49,654 bases of DNA, from contig NZ_JBQCJW010000026.1 of assembly GCF_051967575.1 (NCBI RefSeq), positions 1-49,654 of the forward strand, given 5' to 3'. The stretch's first letter is position 1; every line of letters begins with the position of its first letter. Source of the DNA: Solibacillus silvestris_B (lineage in GTDB: Bacteria > Bacillota > Bacilli > Bacillales_A > Planococcaceae). Shown here in pieces: positions 8,253 to 18,600 of this stretch. The position numbers and the translations under genes were made by a program. The notes under the pieces are model-generated. The model saw only the letters and a list, made by a program, of their open reading frames with translations, searched no databases and was not told where the DNA came from.

Positions 8253-10256
8253 TTATAGTTTAAATTTCGAAATCATTTCTTGAAGATCCTTTGCCATATC
8301 TGCCAAAACAGTTGCAGAGGATGAAATTTCTTGCATGGACGCTAGTTGCTCCTCAGATGCAGCAGATATGTTTTGAGTACCAGAAAGAGTACGATTTGAA
8401 ATGGCTGATATCTGATTAATCGAATCAACGACATCAACAGTACCTTCTTTCATATGATTTGAAGAAGCCCAAACTTCCTTAGACTTTTCTGCCACTTCGT
8501 GTAAATCCTGTTTGATTTCGGCGAAGAGTTGGCCCGCTGCATGTACAATTTGAACACCGTCATCTACTTCTTTTTGACCTTTTTCCATCATCTGAATCGA
8601 ATTATTCGACTCTGCTTGAATATTCGAAATGAGCTGCGCAATTTGCTGGGCGGAATCGGATGATTGTTCCGCAAGATTTCGTACTTCGTTTGCGACAACG
8701 GCAAATCCCTTTCCTTGTTCACCGGCACGTGCTGCCTCGATTGCGGCATTTAAAGCAAGTAAATTCGTTTGCGCGGCAATACCTGAGATGACTTCAACGA
8801 TTTGATCGATTTCTTTTGAACGTTCGCCCATTCCAGTGATTGAGATTGACAGTTCTCTCATTGTTTCATGAATGGAGTTCATTTGGATTACAGTCGACTG
8901 AATCGTTTCATTCCCAATTCCGGATTTACCCAGTGCTTGTTCCGATAAATTGGAAGTCAATTTTGCGTGGGAAGCAATCTGGTTTACATTCATTGAGAGC
9001 GTATCTGTGTTTTGGACCGTCTGCTCAACAGTCCCCATTTGCTGTTCAGCCCCGTCTGCTACTTCATCGACTGTCAATGTAATATGTTCTGAAGCTTGAC
9101 TCGATTGTTCTGCACTAGCCATTAGCTCTTCCGATGCAGCTGATACTTGGTAAGAATTTTCTCCGATTTGTGTAATCAGGTGATGTAGATTTTGCTGCAT
9201 TTTGTTCAAATTATCCGCCAAATAGCCTGTCTCATCTGAACTAGTTATAATGAGCGGATCGACGCTCAGATTTCCGTCAGCTATTGCTTTTACTTGGTCG
9301 GTCACTTGTCTAATAGGACGGCTGATTTTGGAAGCTATGAAAAGGGCCGTAGCAAGGACAACGAGAACGGATATACCAAAAACGATTAAGCTGAATAATT
9401 TAATTTTATCCGTTGCCGAAAGAATGGCTTTCATTGGTGAAACATAATAAAGACTGTAATCAGCAAATTCAAAAGGCACCGCAGAAACAAGCATGGCATC
9501 GCTCTTATTACCAATCGTGGTAATACCGCTATTGTTTTTTCCTTCTTCAAATACTGTTAGCCATTTTGCATCTAAATCAGATTCAGCGGGTGATTTTCCA
9601 ATTAGATCACTATTCGGATGGAATTGAATGACATTACTGCTGTCAATTAAAATAGGCTGCAAATTCTGATCTTCACTGCTTAAATACTGTTCGGCGAGGT
9701 GATTAAAATTCAGCGTCGCTACAAGTACACCTGTGATTCTTCCCGTAGAGGAAAAAACAGGAGTAGCCAAAGCAATCATCTGATTTCCCGTCGTGCCTGA
9801 GATTAGCACGTTTGAAATTGTGTCCTCTCCCCGCATTCCATTTTGAAAGTAGTCTCTTTCTGAAAGATTTTGAACATCAATCTGTTCTTTAGTTGTATGA
9901 GCTCTCGCAATTCCTTCTGTATCCGCAAAAAAGATGACTTCATACGCTGGATCCTGTTCTTTGATTAAGTTAACCAGCTGATTTTGCTTTTTTGGGTCGA
10001 GTGATGTAATTTCTTCTGTTTTCGAGGCTAATTTAATTTCATTTACCCTGCTTCTAATCCATTCTTCCATCCCCTGTACAGTACTTTCCGTGAATCGATG
10101 CATCGATTCCTCTTCCTGACTTATAATCTCATTCACTGAAGTTTGGTAGATGACAACACCTACAATAAGCATCGGAATGAGACTGACAAGTAAAAAACTG
10201 ACAAGTAATTTTTGTTTGATAGTTGTTTTAGAACCAAATCTAAGTCTCTTCATCAC
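8253..10256 (-). CDS. Methyl-accepting chemotaxis protein (dCache, HAMP, MCP signal)
   Basis: This 667-residue receptor has a membrane helix at about 16-36, an extracellular double-Cache sensor (about 40-280), a second helix (about 287-309), a HAMP domain from ISRPIRQV (about 311-360) and a cytoplasmic coiled coil. The hairpin tip with the CheW/CheA contact sequence is recognisable as EVISGIAAQTNLLALNAAIE and the following ARAGEQGKGFAVVA. Ligand cannot be predicted. Two adjacent ATG codons follow a G-rich ribosome binding site (AAGGGGGG). A SigD-type promoter lies 32 bp upstream, so it should be expressed with the flagellar regulon. Confidence 0.95.
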   Translation of the reverse strand: MMKRLRFGSKTTIKQKLLVSFLLVSLIPMLIVGVVIYQTSVNEIISQEEESMHRFTESTVQGMEEWIRSRVNEIKLASKTEEITSLDPKKQNQLVNLIKEQDPAYEVIFFADTEGIARAHTTKEQIDVQNLSERDYFQNGMRGEDTISNVLISGTTGNQMIALATPVFSSTGRITGVLVATLNFNHLAEQYLSSEDQNLQPILIDSSNVIQFHPNSDLIGKSPAESDLDAKWLTVFEEGKNNSGITTIGNKSDAMLVSAVPFEFADYSLYYVSPMKAILSATDKIKLFSLIVFGISVLVVLATALFIASKISRPIRQVTDQVKAIADGNLSVDPLIITSSDETGYLADNLNKMQQNLHHLITQIGENSYQVSAASEELMASAEQSSQASEHITLTVDEVADGAEQQMGTVEQTVQNTDTLSMNVNQIASHAKLTSNLSEQALGKSGIGNETIQSTVIQMNSIHETMRELSISITGMGERSKEIDQIVEVISGIAAQTNLLALNAAIEAARAGEQGKGFAVVANEVRNLAEQSSDSAQQIAQLISNIQAESNNSIQMMEKGQKEVDDGVQIVHAAGQLFAEIKQDLHEVAEKSKEVWASSNHMKEGTVDVVDSINQISAISNRTLSGTQNISAASEEQLASMQEISSSATVLADMAKDLQEMISKFKL

Positions 10257-10287
10257 TACCCCCCTTTATCTGCAATACTTCCCTATA

Positions 10288-10313
10288 ATATCGGCTGAAA
10301 ATGAAGGTTTTTC
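10288..10313 (-). promoter_or_regulatory. SigD (flagellar) promoter for the chemotaxis receptor
   Basis: On the minus strand GCCGATAT (10288-10295) is an exact match to the SigD -10 element, preceded by GAAA (10310-10313) at 14 bp, close to the consensus TAAA-N15-GCCGATAT. It lies 32 bp upstream of the start codon. Confidence 0.75.
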
Positions 10314-10354
10314 ATCTAAAAGAATACATTATTGCAAGTTTACCGCCTTTCAGT

Positions 10355-11098
10355 TTATTTAAAAGTTAGCTTCACAGTATATCCCAGATTGCCAAAAAAC
10401 CCTTTAAGCACTTTCTCCGCGCTTTTTTCGGCTGATTGTAATAAGCCTATTTCAACGGCTTCGTCCCTAATTTTCTTTTGCGCCTCCGCTGCCAGGCTAA
10501 AACCTTCATCCCATTCCACTTCCCCGCGGAACAGCCCTTCATCCGAGAAAGTTTTGACACTATCCATCAAAATTGTCGGATCCTGTATAAGTGTTGCCCG
10601 TGGCAGGACGATTTCCAGCTCCTTCTTATTATCATTGACTTTTATATCATCTGAAGTTAGCCCTTTAAGGTCGACTCCTGCAACGACTGTGGCAGGAACG
10701 ATTAATAATAGCTCTCTCTTTGTACCTGGCAGATTAAGAGGAATATCATTTCCGAACAGCTTATTATCCTCTTCCTCAATGGTTACTGTTACATGGGCTT
10801 CAGCCGTTGCGAGCGCTGCCAATTCCTGAATCTGTTCTACATATATTGTACTTTCCTTTTTAAATGTATTTCCCGTGAATAGCCAAGTACCTCCATATAT
10901 AATGACAAGGAGAATGAATCCGACAAAAAAAATCTTTAATCCCCAGAATTTGAAAATGAGCTTAAATAATGCACCAGAAATATTGACATTGCCTTTACTT
11001 TGTCCTACAACAGCAGTAGCAGCGCTTTCTTCCTCGCCCTTTTTCAGTTCCTTCAATATGTTTTCAATTTGCGCCAATGCTTCATCTTTTTTGCTCAT
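10355..11098 (-). CDS. DUF4230 membrane-anchored protein
   Basis: The 247-residue protein has a cytoplasmic, charged amino-terminal stretch (1-45), one transmembrane helix (about 50-72, IFFVGFILLVIIYGGTWLF) and an extracellular DUF4230 domain, visible in ELAALATAEAHVTV, PGTKRELLLIVPATVVAGVDL and ELEIVLPRATL. The function of DUF4230 is unknown. The ATG follows GGAGGG with good spacing. It points the same way as the chemotaxis receptor downstream, but that gene has its own SigD promoter, and I see no terminator in the 98-bp gap. Confidence 0.75.
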   Translation of the reverse strand: MSKKDEALAQIENILKELKKGEEESAATAVVGQSKGNVNISGALFKLIFKFWGLKIFFVGFILLVIIYGGTWLFTGNTFKKESTIYVEQIQELAALATAEAHVTVTIEEEDNKLFGNDIPLNLPGTKRELLLIVPATVVAGVDLKGLTSDDIKVNDNKKELEIVLPRATLIQDPTILMDSVKTFSDEGLFRGEVEWDEGFSLAAEAQKKIRDEAVEIGLLQSAEKSAEKVLKGFFGNLGYTVKLTFK

Positions 11099-12060
11099 GG
11101 CATTTCCCTCCTACACTTTGCCTTCTTACTAAATCCGTTTTTAAGGTCTTAAGTCTGTTTTCCTTTCTCTACGAAAAGTACGAACAAAATACACTTTCTA
11201 TTTCCAAGGGTTTCGGGGCTTTTTTGACTGTTAATTAGCATCCGAACCTCTATGATATGATTACAATTACTTATAAAGCATTTTAATATTCTTTGATTAA
11301 TTATACTATAGGGAATTCCATTTATAGAGCAATTTGGTCAAAGCTTGTATGAGGACGCACAAAAAACAACCTTATGTTAATATTTTGGAATTGAGGCAAA
11401 CTTCAGTACATCTCGTGCAGGGAATTCTGGTCGTTCGCTAAGTGACTAGCGAAAGGAAATAAACGGAGACTTTCCGGTAATATGGAGTAGGGAGCTCATT
11501 TCAGGGGTAAATAAAGGAAGGTTTTTCGTTTTATTTTCCAATTATGTGGAACTTCCCCCTCTATGGCGGACTTTAAATTTGAACAAAAGCAAACCTAGCC
11601 ACGCTGCGAAAACCTTAAATTCCTTTATTTGACGATTTATTCAGAGAAGGAAAATGCAACTACTTAACAGCTAGCCGGATTAGAATGTATAGTGTACGCA
11701 CCCCCAGCAGGAAACTTTTAAATTATAAATCCTTTAAATAGCGGAATTAAGATACTACATATTTTAAAATATGTGCCAATTTAGCTATAAGATCTAGTAA
11801 TGTCGCTTATTTATAAATATGTTGTATAGTAAATCTGACAAATGACGTTTTTCGAATAAAATATTCAGCCACAATTATTTGTGTTATTAAAATAGCACAG
11901 TCTTTCACGTGGCAATTGAATCTCGCTAATTATTTCTGTTTATTTATGTCGTTAAAATGTATTGGTTTAAAGTTAGAAATTCTAGTCCTTTACTTGGCAA
12001 ACTTCGGGTAATAGTATAAAATTACTCTTTTGAATAAAGAGAAATGAGCAAGGTGATAAA
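11099..12060. other. Long intergenic region without a recognisable gene
   Basis: Nearly 1 kb between divergent genes. All frames are broken by frequent stops and no ribosome binding site leads into a frame. The stretch at about 11390-11640 is less AT-rich than its surroundings (CGGAGACTTTCCGG, CCCCCTCTATGGCGGAC) and looks like decayed or repetitive non-coding sequence. The last 70 bp hold a probable promoter for the diguanylate cyclase gene. Confidence 0.5.
11994..12020 (+). promoter_or_regulatory. Possible promoter of the diguanylate cyclase gene
   Basis: TTGGCA (11994-11999) and TATAAA (12015-12020) with a short 15-bp spacer, 40 bp upstream of the ATG. Spacing is below optimum. Confidence 0.35.
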
Positions 12061-12699
12061 ATGACCTATAGTGGAAGAATACTGGCAATTGGAATCGTTC
12101 TCTTATTTAACTTAATCCGTTATTTATATTATCATCAATATTTAGCATTGGCTTTTAATTGGACATTTTTCATTTTAACTGCTTTTTTTCTATGTGTCGC
12201 TTGGTGGTGCGGAAAGCAGTTTGATAATGTCAAATACTTGTCTGAAAGAGATCCATTAACTGGCACATATAATCGTCGTACGGTAGAGCAATACTTTCAA
12301 AAGGCTGCAAAAATATGTGATATAAAGAAACAAACCTTAGGAATTATTATGTTGGATCTCAATAATTTTAAGGAAATTAACGATGAATATGGTCATCATA
12401 AAGGTGATGAATTGCTCATACAAATTGCATCTGCATTAAATAAATATGTTACGAAAAATGATTTAGTTGCAAGATGGGGAGGAGATGAATTCATCATTCT
12501 AGTTCCAAATATCGAGGAAGAGTTTGCCATCGATTATGTACAGAAACTTCAGCGGGCGATCACATTGCAAAGTTCCGAAAGTTTTTCAAATGTGGAAGCT
12601 TCCGTTGGGTATGCAATTTATCCTCAACAAGGAAGCAGTTTTCAAAAACTAGTTCAAAAAGCGGATGCGTATATGTATAAAGAAAAAAAGAAAAAGTGA
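12061..12699 (+). CDS. Membrane-bound diguanylate cyclase (GGDEF)
   Basis: The 212-residue protein has two transmembrane helices (about 7-24 and 32-50) and a GGDEF domain that would make cyclic di-GMP from two GTP. The active-site motif is intact (WGGDEF, GGDEF at 140-144), with metal-binding D99 in MLDLNNFKEIND and substrate contacts around DPLTGTYNRR. The inhibitory I-site RxxD, expected just before LVARWGGDEF, reads TKND and so is absent; product inhibition at that site is not expected. AAGGTG precedes the ATG. Cyclic di-GMP commonly regulates motility, and the next plus-strand gene encodes a flagellin, but they are 680 bp apart and not an operon. Confidence 0.93.
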   Translation: MTYSGRILAIGIVLLFNLIRYLYYHQYLALAFNWTFFILTAFFLCVAWWCGKQFDNVKYLSERDPLTGTYNRRTVEQYFQKAAKICDIKKQTLGIIMLDLNNFKEINDEYGHHKGDELLIQIASALNKYVTKNDLVARWGGDEFIILVPNIEEEFAIDYVQKLQRAITLQSSESFSNVEASVGYAIYPQQGSSFQKLVQKADAYMYKEKKKK

Positions 12700-12846
12700 C
12701 GATGCTATTGCTGGGCATCAATATCAGTATCCGTGAATTATAGATTTAGAAATCCTAATGCACCTTCGAAAAGCTGCAATTTGTTCATTCCAGTGTGCGG
12801 AATTTGAGTATTTAATTTTTGTAACATTGCTGTCGATTTAATCGAA

Positions 12847-12870
12847 AGCCGGCTATATTAATAGCCGGCT
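12847..12870 (+). terminator. Strong hairpin downstream of the GGDEF gene
   Basis: AGCCGGCTAT (12847-12856), loop ATTA, ATAGCCGGCT (12861-12870). The stem is very stable but no T tract follows, so intrinsic termination is uncertain. Confidence 0.4.
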
Positions 12871-13081
12871 CCAACAATGCACCGGCTACTTAAACACTAA
12901 CAAAGTTCTCCACAATTGTTATACACCACGTTTAGAACTGTCTCATGTATTTCACTATATGATATTTTAAATGCACTGTATGAATCAACCCCAACCGTCT
13001 GTGTTTTATAGCAATCAAAGCAAAGAATCAATGTCTATTGACTTACCGGTTTTGGCATCTGCTAGTGCATCCCGCTTCTCC

Positions 13082-13273
13082 TTATATCAATTTGTGCCTC
13101 GGCTTCGTAAATTTGCATGTAAATGAAGCGTCTACTTTCATATCCCCATTATTCTCTTTAATACAGCCGTTAAATCTAGTATTATCGAGTTCTACTGAGC
13201 TGCCAAAAGCAATCTCTCCGGGTGCGAGTAATTCTTTAATAAAGTTATAATTTTCAAGTAATATTTCCCCAAC
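13082..13273 (-). pseudogene. Possible remnant of a small gene, unidentified
   Basis: The minus strand is open for 63 codons between a TAA at 13274-13276 and a TAA at 13082-13084, with protein-like composition (for example LLAPGEIAFGSSVELDN and GDMKVDASFTCKF). There is no ATG, GTG or TTG at the left end and no ribosome binding site, so it would be a fragment. The frame may also be chance. Nothing else in the gap 12871-13383 looks coding. Confidence 0.25.
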
Positions 13274-13383
13274 TTAAATATGTATTTAATCCTACACAAA
13301 ATCCAAATTTCCTAATTTTAATAGACTATATAGAGTTTTAATAGTATTATTTTACTAAGGTCAATCTGTAAAGGGGTTAGAGA

Positions 13384-14766
13384 ATGCAAATCCGATATAA
13401 TCAAGGTTTGTTTACACAAAATCGATATAACAACACAAACACTGAATTAAATAACACTTTAAATAAGCTTTCTTCTGGTTATAAAATCAATCAAGCTGCT
13501 GATGATGCTGCCGGTTTAAGTATAAGCGAAAAAATGCGTGCACAAATCCGGGGATTGAATCAAGCTGGGGAGAACATTCAAGATGGATTGTCTTTGATTA
13601 ACACAGCTGATGGCGCATTGGCGAATATATTGGACCCCAATCTACAGCGACTTAGAGAACTGGCAGTACAAGCTTCAAATGATGCTTTAACAGATGACGA
13701 TAGACAAAAAATTCAGCAAGAAGTAGATCAGATAATTAAAGGGATAAGCGATATTGCCTCTAATACAGAATTTAATGGCATATTGTTGCTCGCCGGAACA
13801 TCCGGTAAAGATGGAAACAGTATAGCATCCGGTTCTTTGGCCCAATATGTTCAGCAAGTTACGACTAGTGGAGGAGTAACGGATAAATATACTTACAATT
13901 CAATTGACTACGCTACAGCAATCATTGATTTTAATAATATTAAATCGGCTAGTGATGTAGCTAAGCTGGACGGAAAAGGAGTTTACTATACTTGCTGCTC
14001 TTGCAATCAAGCCTACAGTATTAAATTTGTAGATGGTAATCCGGATACATCAAGGCTTAACGACCTTAATCCTGTGATGGAGGTTGATATAAGCACAATT
14101 ACAGATGGTAATGATTTAATCAGTAAAATAATCGAAACTGCTTATGGTCAGCCAGGATTTGTGTATGATCCAACTCCAAATAACACCAACATCTTACCAA
14201 ACGGGGCAACAAGTTTTGTAAAGCACTATTCACAGCTAGCATCTGACGGCGGAAAATTATATATATATGATTACAGACCCGAGTTTTATGGCATTAATTG
14301 GCCAATTAATGACAGCGGCGTATTTAAACTTAATGTTTTTGGCGAAACAGCGGAAAGCGAACTTCCATTCTTATATTTAAATATACAGGCAGGAAGCAAT
14401 TCTGGACAAAGTGTTAAAGTGACAATACCCAGTGTAACGGTGGAGCAACTTAATATCGATCCTCTGTCTGTTAGTTCGCAAGAGAATGCAAATTCAGCAA
14501 TTACTATAATCGATAACGCAATTACGAAAGCATCAAACGCAAGATCAACAATAGGTGCATATCAAAATATGTTTGAACACGCTTACAACAATGTTAAAAA
14601 CGCTGAAGAAAATTTAACAAAAGCTGAGTCGAATTTACGTGATGCAGATATAGCAAAAGAAATATCCGAATTGAAAAAAAATCAGATTCTTTTGCAGTCA
14701 TCTCAATCAATGATGACTCAAGTTAATCAGATGAGCCAAGGAATTCTAGAAATACTGGGTAATTGA
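13384..14766 (+). CDS. Orphan flagellin with a cysteine cluster in the variable domain
   Basis: The 460-residue protein has conserved flagellin ends: an amino-terminal D0/D1 region (about 1-140; LNKLSSGYKINQAADDAAGL, QDGLSLINTADGAL) and a carboxy-terminal D1/D0 region (about 370-460; ANSAITIIDNAI, ARSTIGAYQNMFEHA, QANQ-like end MTQVNQMSQGILEIL). The central variable part (about 141-365) has the sequence YYTCCSC at 202-207, with three cysteines; flagellins normally lack cysteine. The amino terminus begins MQIRYNQGLFTQNRYN and not the usual MRINHN. No flagellar genes surround it. AAAGGGG precedes the ATG and a terminator shared with the cold-shock gene follows. It may be a minor or alternative filament subunit. 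Confidence 0.9.
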   Translation: MQIRYNQGLFTQNRYNNTNTELNNTLNKLSSGYKINQAADDAAGLSISEKMRAQIRGLNQAGENIQDGLSLINTADGALANILDPNLQRLRELAVQASNDALTDDDRQKIQQEVDQIIKGISDIASNTEFNGILLLAGTSGKDGNSIASGSLAQYVQQVTTSGGVTDKYTYNSIDYATAIIDFNNIKSASDVAKLDGKGVYYTCCSCNQAYSIKFVDGNPDTSRLNDLNPVMEVDISTITDGNDLISKIIETAYGQPGFVYDPTPNNTNILPNGATSFVKHYSQLASDGGKLYIYDYRPEFYGINWPINDSGVFKLNVFGETAESELPFLYLNIQAGSNSGQSVKVTIPSVTVEQLNIDPLSVSSQENANSAITIIDNAITKASNARSTIGAYQNMFEHAYNNVKNAEENLTKAESNLRDADIAKEISELKKNQILLQSSQSMMTQVNQMSQGILEILGN

Positions 14767-14946
14767 TTGCACATCCGATACAGAAGATTCCGGAGTCGTA
14801 AAACAAAAGAGGTTCTCTTCAGGATCACGCTCAGAAAGGAATTTTTCATCAAACCAATTAAATGCATTTTAATGATTTACAGTAAGTTTAATGGATTGTA
14901 CGTGCTCCTTTTGCAAGAAAACAGTACACCCTTGGCCATCCCTAAC

Positions 14947-14983
14947 AAAAAAGAGGCATCCCCGATTAAGGGAGCCTCTTTTT
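14947..14983. terminator. Bidirectional terminator between flagellin and cold-shock genes
   Basis: AAAAAAGAGGC (14947-14957) and GCCTCTTTTT (14974-14983) form a stem with T tracts on both strands, suiting both the flagellin gene and the convergent cold-shock gene. Confidence 0.85.
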
Positions 14984-15002
14984 ATGTGTGACATCATTAA
15001 AA

Positions 15003-15203
15003 TTAAAGTTTTACGATGTTTGTAGCTTGCGGGCCGCGTTGACCTTCTTCAATTCCGAATTCAACTTTTTGACCTTCGTCTAAAGATTTGAATCCTTCGC
15101 CTTGAATTGCCGAGAAGTGAGCGAAAACATCTTTGCCGCCCTCAACTTCGATAAAACCAAAACCTTTTTCTGCGTTAAACCATTTTACTGTACCTTGTGT
15201 CAT
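15003..15203 (-). CDS. Cold-shock protein (CspA/CspB family)
   Basis: The 66-residue protein is a single cold-shock domain that binds single-stranded RNA and DNA. RNP1 (KGFGFI, 13-18) and RNP2 (VFAHF, 26-30) are intact. Length and sequence (GTVKWFNAEKGFGFI, GPQATNIV) are standard. The ATG is preceded by GGAGG. The upstream 15204-15330 region is AT-rich and holds an inverted repeat ATTACAAAAAG / CTTTGTAAT (about 15267-15310) that could be part of a structured cold-shock leader. Confidence 0.97.
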   Translation of the reverse strand: MTQGTVKWFNAEKGFGFIEVEGGKDVFAHFSAIQGEGFKSLDEGQKVEFGIEEGQRGPQATNIVKL

Positions 15204-15489
15204 TTAGATGACCTCCATTATTTCTATTTAATAAGATAGTATTTCCCCAAAAAGAAAAAATTCACATATTACAAAAAGTACTAAATAATACACAAATACA
15301 CTTTGTAATAGGTGAATTTATTAATATTGTGCAAATCATCTTATTACACATAGTATACACCATTAAATTGCATTTGACCATCAGTAGATCTGCCGCCCGA
15401 TATTTTCATTATTTCCAGGCATTGTTTGTGCAGCCCGATGGAGGGAATCTCATACCTCTCCCCTCTGCATTTGACTGTCAAAAAGAGAA

Positions 15490-15525
15490 CCCAACCCCAG
15501 GCTGCTTTCGCTTTGTGGGGTTGGG
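15490..15525 (-). terminator. Terminator of the S-layer protein gene
   Basis: CCCAACCCCA (15490-15499) and TGGGGTTGGG (15516-15525) form a perfect 10-bp GC-rich stem. On the minus strand it is followed by TTCTCTTTTTG. It lies 95 bp beyond the stop at 15621. Confidence 0.75.
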
Positions 15526-15620
15526 GATTATAGTATAACGAATAACTATGAATAAATATAAATGTAATGAAATATGTGTAAACCTGAATCAGGAAATCCT
15601 AGTACAAACACCTATTTTGG

Positions 15621-18600
15621 TTAAGGTACAATTTTTTGAATTCTTGTAGGTGTTGCGGGATTTGTAGCCCAAGTAACATTCCCAAAATCATCAATTGTGA
15701 ATAAGTGGAAATAATGACCAACTTTAAAGTATCCTTCGCCTTTATTTTCAATTGGAATAAAGTCACTTAATTGACTTGAGGTAGTTATAGTACCCGTACC
15801 ACCAATATATATCTTATCAGTTTCATCATTAACCACTGTAGATCTTACATAATCCATAATTTCTTTTTCAGTTAATGTTACTGGTCCCACAGAAACCGCA
15901 TAATAGTAACGCTGACCATTGGCAATTGCAATTGTTGAGTCTAGATCTACAGAGATAGTCTTAGAACTATTTCCGGTTGGGTCCACTTTAGGTGGTGAAT
16001 ATGGTGCTGTAATAGATACCCAATCAATTGTGTTTGTGATACTCCCTGGATATACATACTTACCTAATTTTGACAAATCAAATTCATTTTGATCAAAATA
16101 ATCATATGCTTCCGGTTTATTTTTCATAGTAACAATAATATTCTGATTTACACTTGCTGTTCCCCTTGGGCGAATTGTTAATTTAGATTTACTTGTTGTG
16201 GTTGCCCCTAGTTCATACTTAACAATAGTAAAATCATTTGCAGATAGAGTGGAGCCCATTGTGCCACCCTCAATCATTAAAATAGAACTTAACGAAGTAC
16301 TGCTTGTCAAAGTTGTTTTATTTGTATTTTTTTCCCGCATGATAGCTTCATTAAAAGTGATGGTAAAGGTTCCGTCTAAATTCCTGTGTATAATACCTTC
16401 ATTACTTCCAACTATAAATTTGCTATCATCATTTGTTATATATGGCTTAATCCCATCCGTATAAGCATAGCGGATCATTTGATCACCATTTGGTTCATTT
16501 GGCGAAGGGGGATTAGATACTTCATTACTACGTTGGAAGATTGTAAAGTTCCCCTTTTCCCCTTTTGTATCATCAGCAGCAATATAGAATCCATACTCTT
16601 GATGTTTATTCAATTCGGTAATATTAATGCTCGAGTTAATACCTTTATTAAATTTAACAGTTTGCTTACCGCCTGCTTCAGTAGCTAGCGTATTAAAAGC
16701 TGTTCGTTGTGCGTCGGAACTTGTTGTAGGATATACATTTGGAATCGGCTTTAATACAGCCTCGCCACCTACCATTTCAAAGAACTTGCTATTTAAAATA
16801 TATTCCCCAGCCTCGTTTAAAATATATTTCCTTACAGGAATTACCAATAAATCTCCAGCCTCATCTGCTGTAAAGCTAATTGTAACACCTTCATCCGATT
16901 CTTGTTGCGGCACCATTTTCAAGTCTGAAATCAACGGCGCTTTTGAATCTGCAACAATTGGCATACTTACAATTTCTTGAGACAGTAATCCGGCACGGTC
17001 TTTTAATACCATATATACTGAATAACTCTTAAAAGGATTTAAACTATCAAAATCAATATTGATGGATTTTGAATTTAAATTTAATTCAGCTGGACCATAC
17101 TGATTTAATAAATTACCCGTATAATCCTTACGCCCTCTTTCACCGAATTTTGTTGTCTCGTTTATATTTTTAGATTCAAATTCATCAACAAAATCTCGTG
17201 GTGTAATTTCTTTACCTTCAAAATCATAATTATCTTCCAAAATCATGTAGTAGTAAGTACCAGCTTTAGATGCTACAAATTCTACTAAATTTCGGTTACT
17301 CTCAATTAACACTTTTTTAATCTCAATTTTAGGAACTTCATTATCTACGTGTACATAGTATGCTTCATTTCGTGGCGCATTTTGATTTTCAGGATAACGA
17401 TCAATATGTTCAAATTCATTTTCAGCTAAGTCTAATACATTCTTTGAAACAGTTACACGAATGGTATCACCCTTTACCAATGCATTAAGTGCTGGAATTG
17501 TAAGACGAACTCTTTTACCACTTATTTCAACTTTAGTAGGGTTAATTGTTTTTTGTCCGCTAACGTTTAAAATTCCTGTTCCAGATAAAGTATAGTTTTT
17601 TGGATCAAGAGCTGTTTTAGGGTCCAATCCTTCTGAAACTTCGAATTCGAAAATACCCTTTTGCTCATCCACTAAATTTAATTTAGCCTCATTAGCTACG
17701 TACGGCTGCGTTAAATCCGGCCCCTCTGTCTTGATCGTAATTTTCGGTGCGGGGTTGCGCATTTTGTTGCCGGATTTATCAACCATTACTGCATAAATCT
17801 CATATTCCGTGTTTGGCTTAATCTCGCCAATTGCCGGGGCTGCACCGTATTTTGTTTCGGTAATTACGACATCCTCGGGTTTTGTGATCGTGCCTTTTCC
17901 TGTATAGCGCTTCATAATTTCATCGACAGTTGGATCTGGCATCGTGACAGGCGATTTTTCGCGGATATAGTAGTAATACTCGCCTGGCTCGGTAATGCCT
18001 TTAATGATGAATTGCACACGCTTCCCGCCATACATCGTTTCGCCTTTATCCAAGCGGAATGTCGGTGGTCGATTGTCAATTGTCGAGAATTCCTGGGATT
18101 CCTTCTCTGATACATTATCCGCTTTGTCGATGACGATCGCGTAAATGACATAATCCGTTAATGTCTCTAGACCAGATACCGTAAACTTTACTGGCTCGTC
18201 CATTACGATTGGGCCATTGCCATTGTATTTGGTGCCGCCCGTTTTAATTTCGTTAATCGAAGGGGCTTTTTCATCCGCCCGCTTAATAACATAGTAGTAA
18301 GTTCCGTCTTCATCTGCTTTTAATGTCACATCTGCCGTCGAACCGCCTGCTGCTACATCCAGCTGCGTAATTTTTGGTCCTGTTACGTCTGAGATGATTG
18401 TATTTTCCACTGGATCGCGGTCAACCGCTTTTCCATTTTCGTCTTCTATATAACCGATGTTCGGATTATCTGTTTTGTAATCATCAAACACATCGTTCAC
18501 CGTCTTGTTCGGTGGAATAATGGCCGTCGAAATGTATACATGCGGACCAATATCCGTGAAGCCGTTGCTTGATGTAATGTAATAATAGTCATATGTGCTG

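Noticed and set aside
14767..14991. 74-codon frame directly after the flagellin gene
   Set aside because: It starts with a TTG without a ribosome binding site and runs through the bidirectional terminator.
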